64,000 nucleotides of DNA from Hyphomonas chukchiensis (lineage in GTDB: Bacteria > Pseudomonadota > Alphaproteobacteria > Caulobacterales > Hyphomonadaceae), in contig NZ_AWFG01000001.1 in the NCBI RefSeq assembly GCF_000682695.1, forward strand, positions 372,001-436,000, written 5' to 3'. Shown piece after piece: positions 34,322 to 43,418 of the stretch; the stretch's first letter is position 1, and every line of letters starts with the position of its first letter. Under the pieces are notes generated by a model, which ran no database searches, had not been told where the DNA came from, and was given only the letters and a program-made list of their open reading frames with translations. Made by a program: the position numbers and the translations under genes.

Positions 34322-35365
34322 ATGCACAAGATCAGACCCAAGCCGCCGACCGAGACCGACCGCATTGACCGGCCTGTTCCAGGCCCGTTCGATTTCAAGC
34401 AAGCCTTCGAGCTTTCACCGAGCCCCCTGATGATCCTGAACAGGGATCTCGACTATGTTTACGCAAACGCTGCCTATCTGGTGACCACAGGCTGTACCCT
34501 GTCGGAAATACAGGGCCGCCATGTGTTCGAGGCTTTTCCCGAAACTGAGGAACGTACAGCACTGTTCAAGGCCGCCTTCGAGCAGGCGCTTGATGGCACC
34601 GAGAACGTCCTGATGACCGAGCCCTATGCCATCCCGGTTGATGGTGGCGGCATGCGCGAAATAGTCTGGATCTGCACGCAAATCCCCCTTCGCAATGCTG
34701 CGGGAGAGGTCGAATACGTGATGCAGAACGCCGTGGACATCACCGAGAAATATCATAGCGAGCAGGAAAACCGTGTCCTCTTGCGCGAACTGGACCACCG
34801 GGTGAAGAACTCGCTCGCCACAATGCAGGCTGTTACCCGCATGTCCCTCGTCGACTCCAAATCGATGCAGGAGGCACGTGACGACCTTCTGGCCCGCATG
34901 CATGCCATGTCCGAAGTCCAGAACCTGCTGGTCGAACGCAACTGGGCCGGCTCGAACATCGAAGCCGTGCTCTCGAATGCCCTCAAGCCCTTTGGCTACG
35001 AGTCTGATGGTGCCTCGCGCATCACACTGGATGGCCCGCATGCCCTGGTCACCGCCAAACAGGCCCAGGCCCTCTCCATGGCGCTGCACGAGCTGGCAAC
35101 CAATGCCGCCAAGTATGGCGCACTCTCCAATGATGAAGGAACCGTCCATGTCGCCTGGACGTTCAACGAAACGAACGGCTCGCATTTCGACCTGACCTGG
35201 CAGGAGTCCGATGGTCCGGTTGTGACAAAGCCAACCCGCAGGGGTTTCGGGACGACGATGCTGACCCGGATCCTCGCACAGGAAATTAATGGCGACCTAT
35301 CACTTGATTACAAGCCCGACGGTTTAGTTTGTAAAATGGAAGGGTGGCTCGAGAACGGAAACTGA
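34322..35365 (+). CDS. PAS-containing HWE/HisKA_2-type sensor histidine kinase
   Basis: 347 residues, with no membrane segment. A PAS domain (about 24-140) contains LSPSPLMILNRDLDYVYANAAY. The kinase has the phosphoacceptor H159 in RELDHRVKNSLATMQAV, then HELATNAAKYGAL for ATP binding and GFGTTMLTRI, the pattern of HWE/HisKA_2 kinases. These respond to light, stress or redox in alphaproteobacteria; the PAS ligand is not evident. Its stop is two bases before the response regulator's ATG. Confidence 0.93.
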   Translation: MHKIRPKPPTETDRIDRPVPGPFDFKQAFELSPSPLMILNRDLDYVYANAAYLVTTGCTLSEIQGRHVFEAFPETEERTALFKAAFEQALDGTENVLMTEPYAIPVDGGGMREIVWICTQIPLRNAAGEVEYVMQNAVDITEKYHSEQENRVLLRELDHRVKNSLATMQAVTRMSLVDSKSMQEARDDLLARMHAMSEVQNLLVERNWAGSNIEAVLSNALKPFGYESDGASRITLDGPHALVTAKQAQALSMALHELATNAAKYGALSNDEGTVHVAWTFNETNGSHFDLTWQESDGPVVTKPTRRGFGTTMLTRILAQEINGDLSLDYKPDGLVCKMEGWLENGN

Positions 35366-35367
35366 CA

Positions 35368-35733
35368 ATGACTGCCAGCCGAATATTCATTGTCGAGGAC
35401 GAAGCCATCCTCCTCTGCGATCTCGAAGACATCGTCACGCACCTTGGGTATGACCTCGCTGGCAGCGCCACCAGCCTCGACGAGGCCATGGACAAACTCA
35501 GGGACGGTCAGAAACCAGACATTGCCCTGCTCGATCTCAACCTGAACGGCACGCCAAGCGACCCGATCGCCGACTATCTGATCGCCGCCAACGTGCCCAT
35601 CCTCTTCGTCTCCGGCTATGGTCGCCGGGGCCTCGCCGAACGCTTCAGCGCCTGCCATGTCCTCCAGAAGCCCTATGATGAGACCAAGCTGGCGAATGCC
35701 CTTGGCCGCCTGATCGCCGGCGAAGCCCCCTGA
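35368..35733 (+). CDS. Single-domain response regulator
   Basis: 121 residues, a lone receiver domain. Acidic pair E10-D11 (VEDEAILL), phosphoacceptor D56 in ALLDLNL, and K101 in LQKPYDE are all in place. There is no output domain, so it acts by phosphotransfer or protein contact, as several alphaproteobacterial stress-response regulators do. It starts two bases after the kinase stop (TGACAATG) and is surely its partner. Confidence 0.93.
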   Translation: MTASRIFIVEDEAILLCDLEDIVTHLGYDLAGSATSLDEAMDKLRDGQKPDIALLDLNLNGTPSDPIADYLIAANVPILFVSGYGRRGLAERFSACHVLQKPYDETKLANALGRLIAGEAP

Positions 35734-35770
35734 AACACCGCTGAACGGACTCAAAACGGTCCCTGAAGTC

Positions 35771-35815
35771 CCCCGATTGTCCCCGGAACGGTCAGCGAAT
35801 GGTCCGGGAATACCC
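35771..35815. repeat. Copy 1 of a GGTCCGGGAATACCC-type intergenic element
   Basis: Between the response regulator and threonine dehydratase lie CCCCGGAACGGTC (35781-35793) and GGTCCGGGAATACCC (35801-35815), after a CCCCCGATTGT segment. The same two strings, closer together, occur at 51523-51546 between selO and a CoA-transferase gene. The shared core is CCGGAACGG...TCCGGG, an imperfect palindrome. Confidence 0.55.
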
Positions 35816-35896
35816 ACGGAACGACCTGCATTTCCCCGCCTTGCCCTTGCGAGGCTGGGAGAATAGGGTGCGCCGACTTCAACCGGGACCCCTGAA

Positions 35897-37123
35897 ATGC
35901 CTGATACACTGACCTCCACCCTGCCCGTGACCCTGTCTGACATCGAAGCCGCCGCGCGCGTCCTCGAAGGCCAGATTGTGCATACGCCAATGCACTATTC
36001 ACGGACACTGTCAGCGATTACCGGGGCCGAAGTCTGGGTGAAGTTCGAGAACCTCCAGTTCACCGCTGCCTTCAAGGAACGCGGCGCCCTGAACCGTCTC
36101 ACCCACCTGTCGGAAGCCCAGCGCAAGGCAGGCGTCATCGCCGCCTCAGCCGGCAACCATTCCCAGGGCGTGGCCTATCATTCCCGTCGCCTCGGCATCC
36201 CCGCCACGATCGTGATGCCCCGCACGACACCCTTCAGCAAGGTCGAGCAGACCCGCAGCCATGGCGCAGAGATCGTGCTGCACGGCCTGAACTTCGACGA
36301 AGCCAAGGCCGAAGCCTATAATATCTGCCAGCGCGAAGGCCTGACCTTCATCCACCCCTTTGATGACCCCCATGTCATGGCCGGTCAGGGCACCGTTGCG
36401 CTCGAAATGCTCGCACAGAACCCAGAACTCGACACCCTGATCGTACCCATCGGCGGTGGCGGCCTCATCTCCGGCATGGCGATTGCCGCCAAGGGCATCA
36501 ATCCGAACATCAGCATCGTCGGCGTGCAGGCCTCCATGTACCCGGCCATGCTGTGCGAAATCGAAGGCCGGGATGTCCATGTCGGCGGCGCCACGATTGC
36601 CGAAGGCATTGCCGTGCGCGATGTCGGCCGCCTGCCACTGCAGGTCGTGCGCGATCTGGTCGACGAGATCCTTCTGGTCGAGGAAGAACACCTCGAACAG
36701 GCCATCACACTCTATGTGAACGTCGAAAAGACAGTCGCGGAAGGGGCTGGCGCTGCCGGCCTCGCGGCCCTGCTCGCGCATCCGGGCAAGTTCAAGGGCA
36801 AGAAGGTCGGCCTCGTGCTCTGCGGCGGCAATATCGACACGCGCCTTCTGGCATCCGTGCTCACGCGCGCCCTCGTGCGCGAGAAACGCCTCGCCTCCAT
36901 CCGCATCATCGGCGACGACCGGCCGGGCCTGCTCGCGCTGGTCTCCAAGATCATCGGCGACAATGGCGCCAATATCATGGAAGTCGCTCACAACCGCCTC
37001 GCGCTGGATGTGCCGGCCAAGGGCGCCGAGTTCGATATCCTCATCGAAACGCGCGACAGCCAGCACACGCAGGACGTGATCGATGCCCTCACCGCCGAAG
37101 GTTACCCGCCGCGCCCCCTGTAG
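35897..37123 (+). CDS. ilvA: Threonine dehydratase (ammonia-lyase) with ACT-like tail
   Basis: 408 residues. The PLP lysine is in AAFKERGALNRL; SAGNHSQGVAYHSRRLGIPA and GGGGLISGMAIAAKG bind substrate and phosphate. The C-terminus (from about 330) is a short ACT-like domain: IRIIGDDRPGLLALVSKIIGDN. It makes 2-oxobutanoate from threonine, the first step to isoleucine, or degrades threonine or serine. The length fits the single-ACT or YgeX/TdcB-like type, so the biosynthetic name is provisional. No operon partner is adjacent. Confidence 0.9.
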   Translation: MPDTLTSTLPVTLSDIEAAARVLEGQIVHTPMHYSRTLSAITGAEVWVKFENLQFTAAFKERGALNRLTHLSEAQRKAGVIAASAGNHSQGVAYHSRRLGIPATIVMPRTTPFSKVEQTRSHGAEIVLHGLNFDEAKAEAYNICQREGLTFIHPFDDPHVMAGQGTVALEMLAQNPELDTLIVPIGGGGLISGMAIAAKGINPNISIVGVQASMYPAMLCEIEGRDVHVGGATIAEGIAVRDVGRLPLQVVRDLVDEILLVEEEHLEQAITLYVNVEKTVAEGAGAAGLAALLAHPGKFKGKKVGLVLCGGNIDTRLLASVLTRALVREKRLASIRIIGDDRPGLLALVSKIIGDNGANIMEVAHNRLALDVPAKGAEFDILIETRDSQHTQDVIDALTAEGYPPRPL

Positions 37124-37195
37124 CGTTAAGGTGACTTGGGCCTCAAAGCGCCCTAGACCCGCGCCGAAACTGAACCAGACGGAGCCTGACCCGAG

Positions 37196-38080
37196 ATGAT
37201 CCGCACATTCGCTGCAGCCTGCGCTGCCCTCTTCATGATCGCTGCCTGCAGCCAGTCCAAGGAAATCGCCGACGTGAACGCGCCATTCGAAAAATACCTG
37301 CCATGGGATGCCAACGGAAAGGACGTGAAGTCCGCCGAAGGTGGCCTGCAATATATCGTGCTGAACGAAGGCCCGAAGGACGGCAAGTCGCCCGTGCCGA
37401 CCGATATGGTGCGCGTCAATTATGATGGCCGCACAGCAGCAGGCGAAAAGTTCGACAGCTCCTTTGATCGCGGCCAGCCAGCCTCCTTCAAGCTGAACCA
37501 GGTCATTCCGGGCTGGACGCAGGGCCTGCAGCTGATGAGCGAAGGCGATGACTACCTGTTCTTCATCCCGAACAACCTTGCGTATGGCAACACGGCGCGC
37601 GGCAATGTCATCAAGGCCGGCGACGACCTGGTCTTCCGCGTCAACCTTCTGGAAGTGATGGAGCCCAAGACGGCCGATGCCGCCGCCTGGAAGAAATACA
37701 TGCCATGGGATTCCAGCCTGCCCGAGGTCAAGAAAACCAAATCGGGTCTTGAATATGTCGTGCTCGCCAGCGGCGATCCCTCAGGCCCGTCACCGGAAAA
37801 CGGCGAAATGGTCGCCGTCTATTATGACGGCCGTCTCGCCGAAAACGGCGAACAGTTCGACAGCTCCTATGAGCGTGGCGCGCCGGAAGTCTTCCCGTCC
37901 AACCAGCTCATCCCCGGCTGGGTTGAGGCGCTCTCGATGATGAAGCCCGGCGACCGCTGGATGGTCTATATCCCGGCTGACCTCGGCTATGGCGCTGCCG
38001 GCACGCCCGGCGGCCCGATCCCGCCGAACGCAGCGCTTCAGTTTGAAGTCGAACTCATGGACGTGATGAAACGCGGCTAA
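37196..38080 (+). CDS. Lipoprotein with two FKBP-type peptidyl-prolyl isomerase domains
   Basis: 294 residues. The signal has lipobox IAAC. Two FKBP domains repeat the same pattern: VNYDGRTAAGEKFDSSFDRGQPASFKLNQVIPGWTQGLQLM (about 73-113) and VYYDGRLAENGEQFDSSYERGAPEVFPSNQLIPGWVEAL (about 212-250). Each is preceded by a KYLPWD or KYMPWD tag, which shows an internal duplication. The second domain has the complete IPPNAALQFEVEL ending; the first lacks IPPN. Likely a membrane-anchored periplasmic folding helper. It precedes cysQ by 26 bases. Confidence 0.93.
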   Translation: MIRTFAAACAALFMIAACSQSKEIADVNAPFEKYLPWDANGKDVKSAEGGLQYIVLNEGPKDGKSPVPTDMVRVNYDGRTAAGEKFDSSFDRGQPASFKLNQVIPGWTQGLQLMSEGDDYLFFIPNNLAYGNTARGNVIKAGDDLVFRVNLLEVMEPKTADAAAWKKYMPWDSSLPEVKKTKSGLEYVVLASGDPSGPSPENGEMVAVYYDGRLAENGEQFDSSYERGAPEVFPSNQLIPGWVEALSMMKPGDRWMVYIPADLGYGAAGTPGGPIPPNAALQFEVELMDVMKRG

Positions 38081-38106
38081 GGCCACGCGCAAGGTAGAAT
38101 ACCGAT

Positions 38107-38895
38107 ATGGCCATTACCGCCGATACACTCGCCCGGATCGCGCTCGACGCCGGCAAGCTCATCATGGACATCTATGAGAGCGATTTTGACGTCGCCCAAA
38201 AGGGCGATGCCTCGCCCGTGACCGAAGCCGATCAGAAAGCCGAGACACTGATCCTGGCCGAACTTGCAAAGGCAGATCCGCATCTTCTGGTCGTCGCCGA
38301 AGAAGCCGCCAGCGAAGGCAATGTGCCGGACCATGGCCCGCGCTTCGCCCTCGTCGATCCACTTGACGGCACGCGCGAGTTCGTCAGCAAGAACGGCGAA
38401 TTCACCGTAAACATTGCAATCATCGAGCACGGGCGTCCCGTCATGGGCGTCGTCTATGCGCCTGCCCGCGATCGTTTGTTTGTCGCCGAGAGCCATAATT
38501 CGGGCTGGCAGGCCAGTGCCAAGCCCGGCGGCGCTGTGCCGACAGAGCGCACGCCGCTGCGCATCCGCCCCTGCCCCGCAGCAGGCGTCACCGCCATCGC
38601 CTCGAAATCACACCGCACGCCGGAAACCGACGTCTGGCTGGACAAGCACAATGTTAGCGAAACGCTCAGCGCCGGCTCGTCCCTGAAATTCTGCCTGATC
38701 GCAGCGGGAGAAGCCGACCTCTATCCCCGCATGGGTCGCACGATGGAATGGGATACAGCTGCGGGCCAGGCCGTGGTCGAGGCCGCTGGCGGCCGCGTCC
38801 TGACAGAAGACGGCGCGCCTCTCCTCTATGGCAAACGCGAGCGCGGCTATGACAACCCGCACTTCATTGTCTATGGCGATGTGACCCCCTGCTGA
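38107..38895 (+). CDS. cysQ: 3'(2'),5'-bisphosphate nucleotidase CysQ
   Basis: 262 residues. Inositol-phosphatase-fold motifs are EEAASEG (metal), VDPLDGTREFVSKNGEF (the CysQ-type version) and WDTAAGQAVVEAAGG. It removes the 3' phosphate of PAP/PAPS, recycling adenosine phosphates from sulfur metabolism, and controls PAP toxicity. It lies between the FKBP lipoprotein and glmM on the same strand. Confidence 0.93.
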   Translation: MAITADTLARIALDAGKLIMDIYESDFDVAQKGDASPVTEADQKAETLILAELAKADPHLLVVAEEAASEGNVPDHGPRFALVDPLDGTREFVSKNGEFTVNIAIIEHGRPVMGVVYAPARDRLFVAESHNSGWQASAKPGGAVPTERTPLRIRPCPAAGVTAIASKSHRTPETDVWLDKHNVSETLSAGSSLKFCLIAAGEADLYPRMGRTMEWDTAAGQAVVEAAGGRVLTEDGAPLLYGKRERGYDNPHFIVYGDVTPC

Positions 38896-38955
38896 AGCGG
38901 GCTCTCGATCAAGCGACTTAATTCTGCCAAGAAACGTGCAGGGAGAAGAAAGCGC

Positions 38956-40296
38956 ATGGCACGTCAATATTTCGGAACCGACGGCATTCGTGGCCGCGTG
39001 AACCAGAAGCCGATGACGGCGGAAACGGCACTCCGGCTCGCCATCGCCACGGCGCGCACCTTTGCGCCGGATGGAACCGGTACAGTTGTCATTGGTCGCG
39101 ACACGCGCCGCTCCGGCGAGATGATCGAGGCGGCCCTTATCGCCGGCCTCACCAGCATGGGCCTGACACCCCAGCTCGCCGGCATCGTGCCAACGCCCGC
39201 CATCGCCATGACAACCCGCGTCTCCGGCGCCCGGTTCGGCCTGATGGTGTCAGCCTCGCACAACAAATACGAAGACAATGGCATCAAGCTCTTCAGTCCC
39301 GAGGGCCTGAAGTTTGATGACACGACCGAAGAAGCGCTGGAAGCCGCCATGGCGACTGCTTTTGACGGCACCTTCGCTGCCCCCGCCCTGATCTCCACGC
39401 CCCAACGGATGGCAGGTGTTGGCGACGACTATGTCCGCAGCTGCCTCGCCACCGTGAGTTCCAGCAACAAGATCCACGGCATGAAAGTCGTCCTGGACTG
39501 CGCCCATGGCGCAGGCTTCGAGGTTGCACCGGAAGCCCTGCTCCATTGCGGCGCCGACCTCAGGGTCATCGGCGCGGGGCCCGACGGCGTGAACATAAAT
39601 GCAGGGCACGGATCGACTGACACTGCCGCCCTGAAAGCCGCTGTTCTCGACGCGCGCGCCGATATCGGCCTTGCCCTCGACGGTGATGCGGACCGTATCA
39701 TCGTGGTTGACGAGACAGGCACCGAGATCGATGGCGATCAGATTATGGCCCTGATCGTGCGCGAGCTGCACGCGAGCGGGCGGCTCAAGGGCGGCGGCAT
39801 GGTCTCCACCGTCATGTCGAACATGGGCCTCGATCAGTACATGCAATCGCTTGGCCTGACGCTCGCCCGCACGAAAGTCGGCGACCGTTATGTCGGCGAG
39901 CACATGCGCGCCCATGGTTTCAATTTCGGTGGCGAGCCCTCCGGCCACATCATCCTCTCGGATGTCTCCACAACCGGCGACGGCCTGCTGGCCGGCCTGC
40001 ATGTGCTCTCCATCCTCGCCGAGAGTGGTCAGAAAATGTCAGAGCTCGGACGGGTGTTTACCCCCGCCCCGCAGGAACTGGTCAATATCCGTTACGCGGG
40101 CGCCAATCCGATGACCAGCGACCGCGTAAAGGCCGCCCTCACCGAGGCCGAAACCCTGATGGGCGCGCGCGGGCGCATGGTGGTGCGCAAGTCGGGCACG
40201 GAACCGCTTATCCGCGTCATGGCCGAAGCGCTCGAGGAAGACCTGATGAAACAGGGCCTCCAGATTGTTGTCGAGGCGGTGAAGGCGGCATCCTGA
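38956..40296 (+). CDS. glmM: Phosphoglucosamine mutase
   Basis: 446 residues with GGGAG upstream. The active Ser101 lies in VSASHNKYEDNGIKLF; the Mg loop is DGDADR; the substrate loop GGEPSGHII and the C-terminal phosphate site RKSGTEPLIRVM are all normal. It converts glucosamine-6-P to glucosamine-1-P for UDP-GlcNAc, feeding peptidoglycan and LPS. It is 60 bases after cysQ. Confidence 0.97.
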   Translation: MARQYFGTDGIRGRVNQKPMTAETALRLAIATARTFAPDGTGTVVIGRDTRRSGEMIEAALIAGLTSMGLTPQLAGIVPTPAIAMTTRVSGARFGLMVSASHNKYEDNGIKLFSPEGLKFDDTTEEALEAAMATAFDGTFAAPALISTPQRMAGVGDDYVRSCLATVSSSNKIHGMKVVLDCAHGAGFEVAPEALLHCGADLRVIGAGPDGVNINAGHGSTDTAALKAAVLDARADIGLALDGDADRIIVVDETGTEIDGDQIMALIVRELHASGRLKGGGMVSTVMSNMGLDQYMQSLGLTLARTKVGDRYVGEHMRAHGFNFGGEPSGHIILSDVSTTGDGLLAGLHVLSILAESGQKMSELGRVFTPAPQELVNIRYAGANPMTSDRVKAALTEAETLMGARGRMVVRKSGTEPLIRVMAEALEEDLMKQGLQIVVEAVKAAS

Positions 40297-40477
40297 GCCC
40301 CCGCACCCTGTCAGGAATGCTAGGACCTGACGTAGCGGCGACGGGCCATTCCGCACAAACTAACCCGACGTCACCGGCCCATTTGGCCCTGCCAGCGCAC
40401 CGTGGACGCTAGCCAATATGCGCGTTTCAAATACACTGGGAAAAACAAGACAATCATATCCTAGGGAGTACGCAGCC

Positions 40478-42337
40478 ATGGCCGAAGGTCAGACCTTGCC
40501 GCCATTTCGCCTGTTGCCGATGAAGGCGCCGGACATCCAGATGACCCGCGCTGAAGGCGGCGTCATCTATGTGACTCCGCGCCAGGCCCCCGGCGACCGC
40601 CCCAGGACGATCCCGCATTGCCTCGATGAACGGGCAGCGGAACACCCGGATCGTCCCTTCCTGAGAGAGAAGGATCCCGCCACGGGCGAATGGCAGACGC
40701 TCACCTATGGCGAAGCAAAGTCGATCACGGACGGTCTCGCGCAGGCCTTCCTCGACATGGGCGCCGGCCCCGACGCACCGGTCATGATCCTGTCCGGCAA
40801 CTCGACGCGCGCTGCCATGGTCATCCTCGCAGCGCAAAAGATCGGCGCGCCTGCCGCACCGATCTCGGTCCCCTATTCACTCATGTCCACGGACCATGAG
40901 AAACTGAAACACTGCTTCGGCGCCGTAAAACCCGCCATCATTTTCGCGGAGCAATACGAGCCCTTCCGAAAAGCCATCAGCGCCCTCAATGCCGGTGCTT
41001 GTCACATCTTCTCCGCCGATCCGGCGGGCGAGAACAGCGTGCGCCATTATGACGACCTTGTTGCAACCGAGCCCACAGACGCTGTCGCCAGCGCCATGGC
41101 CAGGCTTGATGATGCCTCCATCGCGAAATACCTGTTCACCTCCGGCTCCACCGGCCTGCCGAAACCCGTGCCGACCACGCAAGGCGCCATGTGCGCCATG
41201 ATTGGCGGACAGGAAGGCCTGCGCGACGATGCGCGCGACCCTGAATACAATCCGGACCTGATTCCCAACGTCCTCGACTGGTTGCCCTGGAACCACATTT
41301 CCGGCTCGAATGTGAACTTCAATGGCGCCATCTGGAACGGCGCAACCTTCTGGATCGACGACGGCAAGCCCACCCCTGCCCTCTTTCAGCGCACGATCGA
41401 CAATATCCGCGATTGTTCGCCCTCTTCCTTCGGCACGGCGCCCATCGCCCTTGCCATGCTGGCAGATGCCATGGAGGCGGATGACGCGCTGCTCGCAGCC
41501 TTCTTCAAGAACATGCGGTCCATCGGCTATGGGGGCGCGACGCTGTCGGACGATCTCTATGATCGCCTGCAGGCGCTCGCGATCAAGGCCACGGGGCGTC
41601 GTATCCCCATCATCACCATGTATGGCGCCACCGAAACGCAAGGCATCACTGTGGTCCATTGGGAAGCCGAGCGTGTCGGCCTGATCGGCCTGCCCCTTCC
41701 GGGCATGACGCTCAAGCTCGTGCCGAACGGCGCCAAGCTCGAAGTGCGCGTCAAGGGCCCGTCCGTCATGTCCGGCTACCTCGACAGCCCCAAGAAGAAT
41801 GCCGAAGTGTTCGACGAGGAAGGCTATTACTGCCTTGGCGACGCCGTCACCTTCGTGGACGAGGACCACCCCGAGAAAGGCCTCGTCTTTGACGGACGTG
41901 TCGGCGAGGACTTCAAGCTCTCCTCAGGCACATGGGTCAGCGTCGGCACATTGCGGCCCGACTTCGTGGCCGCCTGTTCACCCCTCATCTTCGATGCCGT
42001 CATCGCCGGCCAGGACAAGGACTATGCGGCCGTCATGGTCTGGCCCTCCCAGGCCGTCATGGAACAATATGTGAAAGTCGCCGGCGGAGACAGGGAACGC
42101 GCGCTGAAAACGTTCACGGACGAACTCGCGCACAAGGCCAAGGCCTTCAACGCAGGCGAACCCGGTTCGTCCCGCCGGCTGAAACGCCTTCTCGTACTGA
42201 CCGAGCCTCCATCGATCGACGCAGGCGAAATCACCGACAAAGGCTATGTGAACCAGCGCCTGGTGATTGACCGACGCGCCGACCTGGTCTCCCGCATCTA
42301 TTCGGATCCACTGGCAGACGGTGTCGTCCAGCTTTAG
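40478..42337 (+). CDS. Feruloyl-CoA synthase-like AMP-forming ligase
   Basis: 619 residues from the ATG at 40478, with AGGGAG upstream. The adenylation motifs are LFTSGSTGLPKPV (P-loop), WLPWNHISGSNVNFNGAIWNGA, GYGGATLSDDLYDRL and YGATETQG. The C-terminal lysine region is GRVGEDFKLSSGTWVSVG. The pattern (no close CoA-binding insert; WLPWNHxxG) matches feruloyl-CoA synthases. It should join CoA to an aromatic or long acid. A hydrolase gene and TonB receptors follow nearby, compatible with plant- or algal-phenolic use, but this is inference. Confidence 0.88.
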   Translation: MAEGQTLPPFRLLPMKAPDIQMTRAEGGVIYVTPRQAPGDRPRTIPHCLDERAAEHPDRPFLREKDPATGEWQTLTYGEAKSITDGLAQAFLDMGAGPDAPVMILSGNSTRAAMVILAAQKIGAPAAPISVPYSLMSTDHEKLKHCFGAVKPAIIFAEQYEPFRKAISALNAGACHIFSADPAGENSVRHYDDLVATEPTDAVASAMARLDDASIAKYLFTSGSTGLPKPVPTTQGAMCAMIGGQEGLRDDARDPEYNPDLIPNVLDWLPWNHISGSNVNFNGAIWNGATFWIDDGKPTPALFQRTIDNIRDCSPSSFGTAPIALAMLADAMEADDALLAAFFKNMRSIGYGGATLSDDLYDRLQALAIKATGRRIPIITMYGATETQGITVVHWEAERVGLIGLPLPGMTLKLVPNGAKLEVRVKGPSVMSGYLDSPKKNAEVFDEEGYYCLGDAVTFVDEDHPEKGLVFDGRVGEDFKLSSGTWVSVGTLRPDFVAACSPLIFDAVIAGQDKDYAAVMVWPSQAVMEQYVKVAGGDRERALKTFTDELAHKAKAFNAGEPGSSRRLKRLLVLTEPPSIDAGEITDKGYVNQRLVIDRRADLVSRIYSDPLADGVVQL

Positions 42338-42351
42338 TCCGTCTGCCTCTT

Positions 42352-42370
42352 AAAGCCTTGTCAGGCTTTT
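42352..42370 (+). terminator. Weak terminator after the acyl-CoA ligase
   Basis: AAAGCCT and AGGCTTT pair around TGTC, followed by TCAAAT. The seven-pair stem is good but the T-tail is poor. Confidence 0.5.
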
Positions 42371-42407
42371 CAAATTAGGCTGCCCATCACTTGTGGAGGG
42401 ACGCCAT

Positions 42408-43298
42408 ATGACGTTCGATGCCCGCGGTGGCAAAGGCCCTGCGATCAGCAGCAACGCCCTGTTCGCCTGCGCGGTTGTTGCCGTCGTGGGCGGCGCCTTT
42501 CTGGCCGTTCTGAATTTTCCGGCTTCGTCTGAGAAAGGCGAGGCACCTCAGGCCATTGTCGCTTTAGCAGGGACGGAGTCCTTGCAGGCGCCGGACGGCT
42601 TCTCATCCAGACCTGCGACATACTATTTTGAGACCCTTGCCCGCCTTGATCCGTCCGCCTCGGCCAGCCTCCAGTCGCGCCTGGGGAAGGCTGACGGAAA
42701 GACAGGTGGGGATCACGCCGATATCGTTCTGATACATGGCGCGGCCCTGCTGAAGGAACGCGCCACAGACCTCGCCCAGGCCGACACAAGCCACATCGAC
42801 GGCATCCTCGTCATGACGCGGGATCGCCTGAAATCTGCCTCGCGCGCGGGCAATATATGGTGCGACGGCAACCAGTATGCCGATCTGGATGAAAGTGCCC
42901 TGCGCAATCCTGCCGCCTTTGAACAGAGTTTCGCCCGCCTTGAGGGACCGCTCCAGGATTACGGTTTCGAACTGATGGCGCATCTCCTGCTAGCGGCAGA
43001 TGATGGGGCCCGCAATCCGGTCGCGCGGGGCCCTGTCACCCATGCGGACAAGGCCGCCCTGCAAGGTGTTGTCATGTCCATGCTGTCGGATCCGCAAGTC
43101 GTGCCGCTGATAATGGCCGCCCAGACAAGCGCGGATCCAGACGAACTCAGGCGCAAGCTCAACGTTTGCGAACTCGGCGCGACGGCCATGACAGCACTCA
43201 AGACCCTGCCTCAGGATACCAAGGGACGCGTCTTTGCCGATCTTGTGAAACAACTGGCTGAAGGGAATGCGGACCTTGCTGGTCTGACCCATTATTAG
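42408..43298 (+). CDS. Membrane-anchored protein of unknown function
   Basis: 296 residues from the ATG at 42408, with GGAGGG seven bases upstream; a GTG at 42393 would sit in that site. One N-terminal membrane segment (NALFACAVVAVVGGAFLAVL) precedes a helical domain of about 250 residues that should be periplasmic. It has Cys in IWCDGNQY and NVCELG, and FELMAHLLLAADDGARN. No known family is recognised. It stands alone between two catabolic genes. Confidence 0.65.
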   Translation: MTFDARGGKGPAISSNALFACAVVAVVGGAFLAVLNFPASSEKGEAPQAIVALAGTESLQAPDGFSSRPATYYFETLARLDPSASASLQSRLGKADGKTGGDHADIVLIHGAALLKERATDLAQADTSHIDGILVMTRDRLKSASRAGNIWCDGNQYADLDESALRNPAAFEQSFARLEGPLQDYGFELMAHLLLAADDGARNPVARGPVTHADKAALQGVVMSMLSDPQVVPLIMAAQTSADPDELRRKLNVCELGATAMTALKTLPQDTKGRVFADLVKQLAEGNADLAGLTHY

Positions 43299-43418
43299 GC
43301 CTGTCTGCGCCCCTATCCGATCAGGTCAAAGCGGCGCGCATCAACGATTTTCACGAAACCCTCGCGTCGCCGGGAATTCTGCCTTCACAAGGCCCGGTTT
43401 CGAACCCATCTTGCCGCC

